DNA from: a virus
Direction: 5' to 3' (one strand)
IMG/VR virus record: IMGVR_UViG_3300009508_000072
Coordinates: 1-21,923 of that record
Length of the DNA: 21,923 bases
Position 1 is the first letter of the stretch. Each line of letters opens with the position of its first letter. A model generated the notes under the pieces. It did no database searches. It saw only the letters and a list, made by a program, of their open reading frames with translations, and was not told the DNA's origin. The translations under genes and the position numbers were made by a program. This document shows, one piece after another, positions 8,681 through 15,760 of this stretch.

Positions 8681-8710
8681 AGTATACACCATACTGGTGG
8701 TGTTTGTCAA
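8681..8710 (-). promoter_or_regulatory. Sigma70-type promoter for the mazG-DUF1127-RNR unit
   Basis: On the minus strand TTGACA (8710-8705) is followed by an 18-base spacer and TATACT (8686-8681). It lies at the end of the 71-aa gene and about 38 bases before the 61-aa start. The -35 is a perfect match and the -10 matches 5 of 6 consensus bases. Confidence 0.75.
8686..8703. promoter_or_regulatory. Operator-like inverted repeat in promoter spacer
   Basis: ACACCA-TACTGG-TGGTGT: perfect 6-bp arms around a 6-bp centre, fitting exactly between the -35 and -10 hexamers of the promoter above. That is the classical place for a repressor or MerR-type activator site; the 18-base spacer adds to that idea. 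No regulator gene can be named in the window. Confidence 0.4.
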
Positions 8711-8922
8711 TGCCCAAGATCATAGGATACCTTACCCTCTTCAATGGTTAGAGGTTCAATAGACTTGCCAAAGTGTGCCTTGAAGGCCATAGCTGTCTTC
8801 ATATCCTCGAAGTAAATCTCTTCGTCGAATAGATCACCATCACACTCAACGAGGCAGACACACAGGATCATGCCTTCCTCATCTTCTATTGGGCCGTTAA
8901 GAACTCTGTGTACTTTTGTCAT
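8707..8922 (-). CDS. Hypothetical 71-aa acidic protein
   Basis: Acidic protein (MTKVHRVLNGPIEDEEGMILCVCLVECDGDLFDEEIYFEDM...). I do not recognise it. The predicted pattern is beta strands followed by a helix (KTAMAFKAHFG), so a small alpha/beta fold is likely. It overlaps endonuclease I by 4 bases (ATGA), so it is probably translated by coupling; the Shine-Dalgarno is weak (AAAGAG). Its end reaches the -35 of the next promoter, which marks it as the last gene of its unit. Confidence 0.6.
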   Translation of the reverse strand: MTKVHRVLNGPIEDEEGMILCVCLVECDGDLFDEEIYFEDMKTAMAFKAHFGKSIEPLTIEEGKVSYDLGH

Positions 8923-9320
8923 TTCTCTTTAATCCATTCTATAGGTATAAGTTTATCAGCGTAAAGGAATCCATTCTTAATACACCAGTCAGCATAAGTA
9001 GTCTTGGAACCCTTGCTTATCTTAGCCCTAGAGTTACTGAAAACAAACCTGATGTCAAGCTCTTTGTGTTGTTTCTTGACGAGCAGATGTTTCTTTCTAT
9101 CTGCTGCTACAAACCTACCCTTAGACTCAATGATGATATTGTTAGGTAGGATGAAGTCAGGGGTGTATGTCCTGACCTCATTGACTTCATACTTAATCTT
9201 CTCAGTCTCATACTTAACTGGAACCTTTAAGACTTTCAACTGGGTAGAGATAGTCTCCTCTAGACCTGAACGGTAGCCAGCTTTGATTGCTCTCTGCCTA
9301 GTTGTAAGAACCTTAGCCAT
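8919..9320 (-). CDS. Endonuclease I (T7 gp3-like Holliday-junction resolvase)
   Basis: This 133-aa protein matches T7 gp3 along its length: RSGLEETIS, TYTPDFILPN, IIIESKGRF, DRKKHLLVKKQH, ELDIRFVFSNSRAK and KLIPIEWIKE. The active-site residues fall at E21 or E22, D55, E65 and K67, nearly the same numbering as T7 (E20, D55, E65, K67). The enzyme resolves branched DNA and helps break down host DNA for reuse. Start: the ATG at 9320 overlaps the upstream stop by 8 bases (ATGGCTAA) and gives the family's usual length; an ATG at 9332 is possible but has no clear ribosome binding site. Confidence 0.93.
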   Translation of the reverse strand: MAKVLTTRQRAIKAGYRSGLEETISTQLKVLKVPVKYETEKIKYEVNEVRTYTPDFILPNNIIIESKGRFVAADRKKHLLVKKQHKELDIRFVFSNSRAKISKGSKTTYADWCIKNGFLYADKLIPIEWIKEK

Positions 9321-10176
9321 TAAGCTTCTCATTCACCCGTGGCTCAGACACTACATTAACTAAGAACAGTGGGCCTGTCTCATACAGGAAGGTACGTACC
9401 TCAGGGTAGCAAGCCTTCTTGAACTCACAGTAGGAGCAAGCCATAGCAAGCTTCATGTTAGGGCTAGTCTTTGACTGAGGTACAGGTGGGATACGGTACT
9501 CAGGGATAGGCCCAGCTACTAATGCCCTAGCCTTATCCATCTCATTCTCTTTGTTAGCCATGTCATCTGTGAAGTCGTAGACATCTAAGCAGATGTTACC
9601 CAGTGTCTTATCAACAACCAGGAATGCACCCTTAGTCTTATGCTCTACTAAGTTATCATCCTTACCACCGTATACGTAGGAGCTAAGCTGGCTGATGTAA
9701 CCAAAGGGGTCGTTGTCACGTAGGCTACCATCCTTAAACTTCTTAAAGGAAAAGGTAGAGGCTGACTTAACATCAACGGTAACACCATCAATGACAGCAT
9801 CCCTACTACCCTTAATACCATGTACGTTTAGCCTAGACTGCATACCTGTGACAGTGTGACCTGCTGCCATAGCTAACGACAAAGTTAGTACCTCAATCAT
9901 ATCACCAAAGAAGAACTTCAAGGTAGCGCTAGCAGGTAGCTCCTCAGCTACATCACATCCATTCACCTTGTACCATAGCTTACGATCACAGTGTGTGCCT
10001 ACTGAGGACAAAGACAGGTAGTTACGTGGACGTTGTACTTCCATGAACCTCGTCTTAGCAAGCTCAGCCATTGACTCAGAGAAGTAGTGAGTGATTGCAT
10101 TGTCCCATCCACCCATACCTTTAAGAACATCTTGGATGTCCTCTACTAACGTGTCTATAGTTTTATTATTTGTCAT
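9313..10176 (-). CDS. Cas4/RecB-like PD-(D/E)XK exonuclease with Fe-S-type cysteines
   Basis: This 287-aa protein has the RecB-family nuclease core: GSRDAVIDG (D126/D130), VDVKSAS (D135, K137) and QLSSY (Q163, Y167). A Cys at 63 (THCDRKLW) and a C-x2-C-x5-C group at 247, 250 and 256 match the four-Cys iron-sulphur site of Cas4/AddB-type enzymes. Many T7-like marine phages carry such a nuclease in place of the T7 gp6 exonuclease, for host DNA degradation and recombination; that role is inferred. The frame is open further upstream (to 10242), but the ATG at 10176 overlaps the previous gene by only 11 bases and is preferred. Its Shine-Dalgarno is weak, so coupled translation is likely. Confidence 0.85.
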   Translation of the reverse strand: MTNNKTIDTLVEDIQDVLKGMGGWDNAITHYFSESMAELAKTRFMEVQRPRNYLSLSSVGTHCDRKLWYKVNGCDVAEELPASATLKFFFGDMIEVLTLSLAMAAGHTVTGMQSRLNVHGIKGSRDAVIDGVTVDVKSASTFSFKKFKDGSLRDNDPFGYISQLSSYVYGGKDDNLVEHKTKGAFLVVDKTLGNICLDVYDFTDDMANKENEMDKARALVAGPIPEYRIPPVPQSKTSPNMKLAMACSYCEFKKACYPEVRTFLYETGPLFLVNVVSEPRVNEKLNG

Positions 10177-10339
10177 GATATACAATAACCTTTCCAGTAT
10201 TCCATGTCTTTGCATACTCCTCAGCCTTAGCTTTGTCAACAAAGACTAACGGCTCACTGTCGTAAGTGAAAGGGTTCTCAGCACTGGCATACATCCACTC
10301 ACCAAGTTCTATTTCAAACATAACTCTATACTTAGGCAT
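10166..10339 (-). CDS. Hypothetical 57-aa protein
   Basis: Small protein with the pattern MPKYRVMFEIELGEWMYASAE..., then FVDKAKAEEYAKTW and KVIVYHDK, which reads as beta-beta-alpha-beta. I do not recognise a named family, though the layout resembles small phage proteins of the KTN/HicA-like size class; this is only a fold impression. Start: an upstream TTG at 10360 would extend it, but the ATG at 10339 has AGAGGA 8 bases ahead and forms an 8-nt overlap (ATGCCTAA) with the previous stop. Lies directly before the nuclease gene and overlaps its start. Confidence 0.65.
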   Translation of the reverse strand: MPKYRVMFEIELGEWMYASAENPFTYDSEPLVFVDKAKAEEYAKTWNTGKVIVYHDK

Positions 10340-10493
10340 CACCCATATCCTCTGTTTCAAGACCCTTCTTGATAAGCTTTACGAAACCATACTCAAATAT
10401 TTTATGGTATGTTTCTGCACTTAAGTCAAGTGTGAGTGTAGCTGTCCCGTCCTCATTGTCTGTTATAGTTTCTATTTTAATAAGATCATTCAT
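10332..10493 (-). CDS. Hypothetical 53-aa protein
   Basis: Reads MNDLIKIETITDNEDGTATLTLDLSAETYHKIFEYGFVKLIKKGLE and ends in an acidic tail. Two predicted strands are followed by one helix; proteins with this layout occur as orphan small genes in many tailed phages, but I know no function. AGGAG lies 7 bases before the ATG and the gene overlaps both neighbours by 8 bases (ATGAATGA upstream, ATGCCTAA downstream). These joints and the strong ribosome binding site make it convincing despite its size. Confidence 0.7.
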   Translation of the reverse strand: MNDLIKIETITDNEDGTATLTLDLSAETYHKIFEYGFVKLIKKGLETEDMGDA

Positions 10494-10641
10494 CTTTCAA
10501 CTCCTTGATATGTTTACGAAACCTTTTGTTGTAAGCACGTTTGATCTTCTTTAACTGACCACTCTTCCATAGTAAAAACTTACGAGCTTTAGTAAGTCCA
10601 TCATACTCGTCACCACCCTTCATTGGTATTCGTTTAGTCAT
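10486..10641 (-). CDS. 51-aa strongly basic protein
   Basis: Reads MTKRIPMKGGDEYDGLTKARKFLLWKSG and continues with KKIKRAYNKRFRKHIKELKDE. The C-terminal half is a Lys/Arg-rich helix. Small basic proteins with a KGGDEYD...AR...L.W..G pattern are widespread in tailed phages and are usually left unnamed; nucleic-acid binding is a fair guess. GGAG sits 8 bases before the ATG. It follows ThyX after 83 bases in which I see no clear promoter, so it is probably read from the promoter upstream of the SSB gene. Confidence 0.7.
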   Translation of the reverse strand: MTKRIPMKGGDEYDGLTKARKFLLWKSGQLKKIKRAYNKRFRKHIKELKDE

Positions 10642-10724
10642 CAGCTAATCTCCACATAAATAATATCAGGGTATTAGTAACACTCATTTTAGGTTGATTA
10701 ATAATACTATAATGTTAGTAGCCA

Positions 10725-11345
10725 TCATAGTAATCTCAATGCTTGCCACGATACAGGGAATAACTCCCACATCTTATCACTGATCTTGTCGGCTACGATA
10801 CGTGTCTCAAGTTGTGTGTCAGGCTTGCATCTTTCATTACACATCTTAGCCCATGCACCTACCGTACCTGACCACCACCATTCAGTCATAGTGAACTGAG
10901 GTAAGTAGCCACGTGCTTGCTCAGGACAAACACCAGCCTCTAACATTTCACGGTATGTCCTAAGAGAAGTGTAGTTTGCAAACTCTACTAAATCTTTACT
11001 GGGGTATACAACACCATCACTACCTTGTTTCTTATCCTTAGCCCTACCCCTGAATACATCAGGCACATATATCTCAGGATCATCATCAACGTAACGCCGT
11101 GACACTTCATTCCAAGGTAGGTACTCATGCTTAACTAAATGTCGTGCCACTACGATGGGTGCCTTAACAACAAAGGTTGCATAGGCATGATTAAAAGGTG
11201 AGGTGTGCTTGTGCTCAGCTAAGTAGCTAACTAACTTAGCATCCTTCTCTAAGAGTTCATCACTCCTCTTGTTAAAGCTAACACGAGCAGAGTTAACTGT
11301 TGCTAAATCTGTACCACCGTGGTGCTCATACGTTACTTCAATCAT
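10725..11345 (-). CDS. thyX: Flavin-dependent thymidylate synthase ThyX
   Basis: Makes dTMP from dUMP with FAD and folate. The 206-aa protein begins MIEVTYEHHGGTDLATVNSARVSF, the family's normal start. The signature region VARHLVKHEYLPWNEVSRRY (about 66-85) holds NEVSRRY, but the canonical RHR-x7-S is KHE-x7-S (K72, H73, E74, S82), as in a divergent phage-type subgroup. The C-terminal part (CPEQARGYLPQFTMTEWWW) matches too. Start: an ATG at 11351 lies only 3 bases after AGGA, while the ATG at 11345 has proper spacing (9). It stands after the SSB-like gene and, with class II RNR, gives the phage its own dNTP supply. Confidence 0.92.
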   Translation of the reverse strand: MIEVTYEHHGGTDLATVNSARVSFNKRSDELLEKDAKLVSYLAEHKHTSPFNHAYATFVVKAPIVVARHLVKHEYLPWNEVSRRYVDDDPEIYVPDVFRGRAKDKKQGSDGVVYPSKDLVEFANYTSLRTYREMLEAGVCPEQARGYLPQFTMTEWWWSGTVGAWAKMCNERCKPDTQLETRIVADKISDKMWELFPVSWQALRLL

Positions 11346-11362
11346 GCCCATACTTCCTCTAC

Positions 11363-11851
11363 TTAAGCTGCTTCTATATCAGCATCTGGTTTCTCGTACA
11401 CTACGTGCTCAACAATCTTAACTGAGACGAGAGAAGTACGAGCATACATCTTACCATCTTGACCCTTGAAGGTAGACACTAAGTTAGTAACCTCAGCTAC
11501 TGATCCATTACCAATCATACCGTTGTCGTCAGTCCAAACCTTACCAGCAGCATCAGTAACTACTGGTGCACCACCAGCCTGAGCTACTACAGTACCATCC
11601 TTCTTAGTGACAGTGTGCTTACGTTCAAACTTAATGACTAGCTCACCGTCCATCAGACGTTTCTGTACTGGCTTCTTGGTAGTGCCAGCCTTCTGTAGCT
11701 TAGCAAACTCTTCCTTGCTAAGTACTTGAGACACAGTGTAGGCACCATCACACACAGCATAGGCACCTTGGTAGCCCTCCATGTCACGGTTACCCTCGAA
11801 GAGACGTGCCCATTCGATAGGGCCAGTAGTTTTAACTTCAGTATAAGCCAT
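11363..11851 (-). CDS. Single-stranded DNA-binding protein (gp2.5-like)
   Basis: A 162-aa protein with beta-rich segments (GELVIKFERKHTVTKKDGT, GSVAEVTNLVSTF, ARTSLVSVKIVEHVVYEKP) and an acidic tail (PDADIEAA). This layout, an OB-fold with an acidic C-terminus that contacts polymerase and helicase, is that of T7 gp2.5-type ssDNA-binding proteins. The pattern IGNGS...V.VKIVEHV.YE is typical of phage SSB-like families. It lies right after the polymerase, 18 bases from its stop, behind its own promoter at 11925-11952. The assignment is moderate; no single catalytic motif exists to confirm it. Confidence 0.7.
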   Translation of the reverse strand: MAYTEVKTTGPIEWARLFEGNRDMEGYQGAYAVCDGAYTVSQVLSKEEFAKLQKAGTTKKPVQKRLMDGELVIKFERKHTVTKKDGTVVAQAGGAPVVTDAAGKVWTDDNGMIGNGSVAEVTNLVSTFKGQDGKMYARTSLVSVKIVEHVVYEKPDADIEAA

Positions 11852-11869
11852 CTTTGTATTCCTTTTATG

Positions 11870-12904
11870 TTAGTGGGTGTCACCCCAAGTTCTGCCGATG
11901 TCGGTTGACCCAGCAAGTGGACACAGTATACTCAATTTCTTTCCCGTGTCAACAATAGATTGTCGTTGAATGCTACCTAATAATTCAGCATCATTCATAC
12001 TACCCTCTACCTCAGTCTGCCACTCATCGTGAGGCCAAGTAACTAACTTATACTTGATGCCTAACTTGTTAGCAGCAGTAGCCCAAGTCAATGCTGAGTG
12101 CTTCATAACAACAGCCTCACCATTCTGTAGCATCCCAGCCAATGCCTTATGCTCAGATGGAACTGGAACCTTACGTCCATCTAATCCCTTGAACCATCCA
12201 CGTTTAGCTATGTGAGGTACGACTTTCTTCTTCAAGTCAGACAGCCCTTGGATGGAGTTCATAAAATTATCTACAGCTTCACCTGCCTCACGTTGGTTAA
12301 CCTTAAGGATCGTTGCCACCTTAGCGACACCAGCCCCTAGAAGGAAGGCATAGATGAAAGTCTTTGCCATGTCTCTAGTAACGTGAGATATACCCAAAGC
12401 TTTACGATTAAGATTATGAATATCAGTTTCATCTTCTTTCCTTCCACTTACAATAGCATGGATGTACTCCTCTGAGTTCATCAGGTGTGCCAGGATACGT
12501 AGCTGGATACCCTCAGCATCCGTACCTACTAGGTAGTTACCATCCTCTACAATCCATAGGCTTCTCATACGTCCATCATACTCAGACTTAACAATCTCTA
12601 CTGCTGTCTTAGGTGTACCGTGGAAGGCAGCAGGTACGTTAGCTTGGTTAGGTGCTGAGTGTGCCATGCGTCCAGTCCATGCACCGATGTGTGTGAACCT
12701 ACCGTGGATACGCCCATCATCCTTAACGTGACCTACCCATTCGGCTAGGCTTGAACGTCTACCCTCTAAGGTTAACCATTCAGCTAGGTTCTTAGCCCCT
12801 TCAGGTGCATCCTCAGGTAGAGTAGAGAGGTTGTCTTCGTTACACATCCACCCGTACCTAAGAAACTTTTCTCCACGAGGGTCTGTTTGCTTGTTGTCTT
12901 TCAC
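11870..12904 (-). CDS. DNA polymerase family A, C-terminal (polymerase) part
   Basis: This 344-aa piece matches T7 gp5 from the late thumb to the C-terminus. Motif A VGTDAEGIQLRILAHL has its Asp at 129, motif B RDMAKTFIYAFLLGAG holds R177, K181 and Y185, and motif C WPHDEWQ is H292-D293-E294. It ends GRTWGDTH, like the T7 terminus. All catalytic polymerase residues are present. It starts with a GTG that has AAGGA 8 bases upstream and overlaps the exonuclease-domain gene by 47 bases in the +1 frame. The two pieces together cover the whole T7-type enzyme without a gap. This is either a true two-chain polymerase, a programmed +1 frameshift, or a one-base sequence error. Confidence 0.93.
   Translation of the reverse strand: MKDNKQTDPRGEKFLRYGWMCNEDNLSTLPEDAPEGAKNLAEWLTLEGRRSSLAEWVGHVKDDGRIHGRFTHIGAWTGRMAHSAPNQANVPAAFHGTPKTAVEIVKSEYDGRMRSLWIVEDGNYLVGTDAEGIQLRILAHLMNSEEYIHAIVSGRKEDETDIHNLNRKALGISHVTRDMAKTFIYAFLLGAGVAKVATILKVNQREAGEAVDNFMNSIQGLSDLKKKVVPHIAKRGWFKGLDGRKVPVPSEHKALAGMLQNGEAVVMKHSALTWATAANKLGIKYKLVTWPHDEWQTEVEGSMNDAELLGSIQRQSIVDTGKKLSILCPLAGSTDIGRTWGDTH
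11925..11952 (-). promoter_or_regulatory. Sigma70-type promoter inside the polymerase 3' end
   Basis: On the minus strand TTGACA (11952-11947), a 16-base spacer and TATACT (11930-11925). It lies in codons of the last 25 residues of the DNA polymerase and about 67 bases ahead of the SSB-like start. The same hexamers and spacer length recur at 15639-15666. Confidence 0.65.
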
Positions 12905-13760
12905 GATCCCATTCCTTATGTCCCTTAGTCTTATCCACTGGTTGCCACCCTGCTTCCCATAGTCTGTCGATCCTATGCTGAGGTGACGATGGCCTAAAGG
13001 CTTCCCAATCGTAGCATATTAACTCATCATCTACTACGTAGCTAGTGACGTACTTGTTCTTAGCAGCAGTGACGTTAGAGTATAGCTCACCATTAGCCTT
13101 AGTCCTATACTTAATCCTATTAACTTCTACTAACTTAGGTGGGAAGTCCTGTTGAAAGCCACCCTCTAAGTCAGCCATTGATAGTTCAATCTCAGCTAAC
13201 ATATCAACTGCCTCAGCTAAGTCAAACTTAAAGCCATTGGTAGTCATCTGTTCACATAAGATCTGTATGTCATGCTCACACCTTAATGCTAACTGCCAGG
13301 ATAGGTCATTGATAATGCTCTCAAATTTTCTGTAGAGTTTTACTGTGACCTTCACATCTTGTTGGCAGTAGTCAACCATCTCTTGTGAGTAGTTCGCAAA
13401 GTCTTTGAAGTCTCCCTTCCAACAGTTAAGTCTTACTCCCCACTCCTTAAGGCTATGCCCACCCTTGATGTTGTAGTCTACAAGGCGGCTAACAATAAGG
13501 GTATCAACAACAGAGCTAAGGTTAATGCAATCCTCTGCGACCAACCTGTTAATAACGGGTACATCAAAACCAATACCATTGTGGAAAACAAAGGTGTCAA
13601 CTGTTCTGCAATACTCAATGAACCTCTCCTTCTCTTCTTGTATGTGTGACACATGGGTGAAGGTGTTCATCTCACCAGTGTCTAAGTCCTCAGTGCAGAT
13701 CACCCATATCCTTTCAGGTGTTAGGCTCTCCGTTTCAATGTCCATTGCTACCCTACTCAT
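12858..13760 (-). CDS. DNA polymerase family A, N-terminal 3'-5' exonuclease part
   Basis: A 300-aa piece with the three exonuclease motifs intact: Exo I AMDIETESL (D7, E9), Exo II FHNGIGFD (H60, N61, D66) and Exo III YCQQDVKVT (Y131, D135). It then enters the T7-like thumb (FRPSSPQHRIDRLWEAGWQPV, like T7 FNPSS...LQEAGWVPT) and stops. Proofreading should be active. Start: three ATGs in a row follow AGGA; the third (13760) has the best spacing and forms an 8-nt overlap (ATGAGTAG) with the upstream stop. The end overlaps the polymerase-domain gene by 47 bases in another frame. Confidence 0.93.
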   Translation of the reverse strand: MSRVAMDIETESLTPERIWVICTEDLDTGEMNTFTHVSHIQEEKERFIEYCRTVDTFVFHNGIGFDVPVINRLVAEDCINLSSVVDTLIVSRLVDYNIKGGHSLKEWGVRLNCWKGDFKDFANYSQEMVDYCQQDVKVTVKLYRKFESIINDLSWQLALRCEHDIQILCEQMTTNGFKFDLAEAVDMLAEIELSMADLEGGFQQDFPPKLVEVNRIKYRTKANGELYSNVTAAKNKYVTSYVVDDELICYDWEAFRPSSPQHRIDRLWEAGWQPVDKTKGHKEWDRERQQANRPSWRKVS

Positions 13761-13965
13761 CATCATTCCTATTTAAGATAGAGTTCCATATAATCTCAAG
13801 GACATTATAGGGCCAGATGATTGACACTAACAAGATTTTAAAGCCATTGTATCCATCAGTGTCTGTTAGCATGAGTACTGTGATGACGTGCCAGTAGTAC
13901 AGGAAGAGACCTAAGAAGTAGAAACTTCCTGCTGCTGTAGCCATATAATTAATTTCAATCATCAT
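13753..13965 (-). CDS. Small membrane protein with two transmembrane segments
   Basis: This 70-aa protein has hydrophobic stretches at about 10-32 (AAGSFYFLGLFLYYWHVITVLML) and 42-60 (FKILLVSIIWPYNVLEIIW) around a short polar loop (TDTDGYNG). It ends in NRNDDE. I do not recognise the family. It sits between primase/helicase (1-base TGATG joint) and the polymerase (8-nt overlap), so it is made together with the replication proteins. A role at the membrane, such as holding replication there or acting on the host, is only a guess. Confidence 0.65.
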   Translation of the reverse strand: MMIEINYMATAAGSFYFLGLFLYYWHVITVLMLTDTDGYNGFKILLVSIIWPYNVLEIIWNSILNRNDDE

Positions 13966-15581
13966 CAGTAATTACCACCCTTCTCACTAAGTATAAATGT
14001 ATCAGGGTCAAACGACAACTGACCTGCGTAGCCTGTCATACCTGTCGGTCTATTTTTTAACACTAATAGCTCAGTAGTATTCCTAGCATCGGTATCATCA
14101 GCCATCTTATCCCTCTTTAATTTAATAACAACTGATGCCCTCTTGCCTATCATACGGCTGTCACGGATAGCACCATCATCATTCTCATGTGCGATAGTAA
14201 CTATACCTACATTAAGTTCTGCTGCAAGTCTAGCTAGTTTAGTAGATAGCTGCGACAAGAATTGTTCTGCACTCTCATCACCATGCCGTGAGTAGGCTAA
14301 GTCTTGGATAGGTTCAAAGAATATGTAGTGTACACCACAGGCTTGAGATAGGAAACGTATCTGCTCAAGGATAGAGCTTGGGTCATCGTCTACACCAATG
14401 GTAAACTGGTATAAGTTTTCCTTCTCAGTCATTAACTTGATAGCTTCATCGACCTCAGTCTGATTAGTTATCAAGTCCTTACGAGTGACGTTCTTATCTA
14501 GTAGGTATGAAGCTAAGCCTAGTAGACTTCTCTTCTTCACCTCTTCCATGTGACAGATAGCAATAGGTATGTCGTCATGCTTCATGAGTAAGTTAAACTC
14601 TAGGTATCTCATGAACTCAGTCTTACCGATACCCTCAGGTGCTTGGAACACAGTGAAGTGTCCCCTCATTAGGCCCAGGATTACATCGTCTAAGGCTTGG
14701 ATACCAGTGGATACGTAGCTGCTATCATCCTCATCATGTATGATAGAAAGGAACTGTTCAGTAGTATTAAAGATGTTCTCAGGTATATACTTCTGTGCAT
14801 TCCACCATGCGTTAGAGTAATCCTTAGCTGCACCAGCCTGAAGGAACTCATTGGCATCCTTGTATTTGTCGTGAGGTACATTGTACACACGGTTAGGAAA
14901 GATGTTAGCTAACTTCTGTGCGACACCGTCTGACTTACCATCACTGTCGAAGGAGAGGTAGATCTTCTCGAAGCTACCCAACCAGTCCTTACACTTCTCG
15001 AATAGCTTACCCGATGGTGTAGCTGATGGCAGTGATACGACAGGATACTTTGAACCTAACATCTGATAGGCTGACAGTGCATCAAGTTCACCCTCAGTTA
15101 TGGTCACTGCCTTAGCACAACCAGCATTAAACTTATCCATACCAAAGAGTTCATCACCTTTGAATCCATTCTCAGCACGGAAAGATTTAGGTAGTGTCCT
15201 TACCTTCTTACCACCAGCAGGGTAGATGTAGTCCTGCTTAACTGGCTCACCATTATTATCTACATAGGTAGTCACGTTATAGAAGGACATCACATCCTTG
15301 TTGATGTCACGGTAACCTCTAATGACTGGTGTCAGTAGGTTATCAACGACAGATAACTTAGTAGAGGTAGAGGTAGGAGATGTAGAGTTAACAACTAACT
15401 TCTCCTCATTCATTGAGGAGGATGTAGGGTACTTCTCATTAGCCCAAGGTAGCATCTTATCCTTTGATGGATACTTCCTGCTACATGAGTGACACTTACC
15501 GTATCCCTCTGTGTTGTAGGAGAAGGCATCAGTTGAGTAGCATCCCTCATATGGGCATGGTTGGTGTGGTAGTTCAGCCAT
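13965..15581 (-). CDS. Primase/helicase (T7 gp4-like)
   Basis: This 538-aa protein shows all parts of the T7 gp4 type. An N-terminal zinc ribbon has C9, C14, C30 and C33. A TOPRIM primase core follows, with TITEGELDALSAY (about 160-172) and YLSFDSDGK (D212, D214). The RecA-like helicase has Walker A APEGIGKT (about 314-321), then ICHMEEV and VGIVTIAHEND. It unwinds the fork and lays primers for the polymerase. Start: the ATG at 15581 has AGGA 8 bases upstream, while the ATG at 15590 lies on top of that site. It is the first gene behind the promoter at 15639-15666 and is followed by the membrane protein and polymerase. Confidence 0.95.
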   Translation of the reverse strand: MAELPHQPCPYEGCYSTDAFSYNTEGYGKCHSCSRKYPSKDKMLPWANEKYPTSSSMNEEKLVVNSTSPTSTSTKLSVVDNLLTPVIRGYRDINKDVMSFYNVTTYVDNNGEPVKQDYIYPAGGKKVRTLPKSFRAENGFKGDELFGMDKFNAGCAKAVTITEGELDALSAYQMLGSKYPVVSLPSATPSGKLFEKCKDWLGSFEKIYLSFDSDGKSDGVAQKLANIFPNRVYNVPHDKYKDANEFLQAGAAKDYSNAWWNAQKYIPENIFNTTEQFLSIIHDEDDSSYVSTGIQALDDVILGLMRGHFTVFQAPEGIGKTEFMRYLEFNLLMKHDDIPIAICHMEEVKKRSLLGLASYLLDKNVTRKDLITNQTEVDEAIKLMTEKENLYQFTIGVDDDPSSILEQIRFLSQACGVHYIFFEPIQDLAYSRHGDESAEQFLSQLSTKLARLAAELNVGIVTIAHENDDGAIRDSRMIGKRASVVIKLKRDKMADDTDARNTTELLVLKNRPTGMTGYAGQLSFDPDTFILSEKGGNY

Positions 15582-15638
15582 TTGTAACATCCTTTCTTTT
15601 AGTTAATGTGTACATTGGAGGGTGGCAGGACAAGCCTG

Positions 15639-15666
15639 AGTATACAAAGGTTTTACTTTCTGTCAA
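15639..15666 (-). promoter_or_regulatory. Sigma70-type promoter for the primase-polymerase unit
   Basis: On the minus strand TTGACA (15666-15661), a 16-base spacer and TATACT (15644-15639). It lies in the end of the 35-aa membrane-peptide gene and about 51 bases ahead of the primase/helicase start. Confidence 0.7.
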
Positions 15667-15760
15667 GCATTATCTTTACTAACATAAAAAGAATAGGGAA
15701 CCATACAAACATGGATAGCATAGCCCCCAGTATCAGTAGAGAATTAAAAGTCTGGCTCAT
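15653..15760 (-). CDS. 35-aa single-span membrane peptide
   Basis: Reads MSQTFNSLLILGAMLSMFVW and continues as a hydrophobic helix before KIMLDRK. AGGGG lies 7 bases before the ATG, inside the upstream 84-aa gene, which it overlaps by 17 bases. The frame extends upstream to 15838, but this Met has the ribosome binding site. One transmembrane helix with a short basic tail fits a holin-like or spanin-like peptide, and a SleB-type hydrolase is two genes upstream. That lysis link is an inference only. Confidence 0.6.
   Translation of the reverse strand: MSQTFNSLLILGAMLSMFVWFPILFMLVKIMLDRK

Noticed and set aside
10642-10724. Possible 17-codon leader peptide (MSVTNTLILF...) ending over the start of the 51-aa gene
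   Set aside because: No ribosome binding site and no attenuator-like hairpins; too short to support.
12858-12863. Programmed +1 frameshift like that of prfB at TCT-TAG-G
   Set aside because: The P-site codon would re-pair poorly (TCT to CTT) and the upstream GGAG is too far away; kept only as an alternative to a true split gene.
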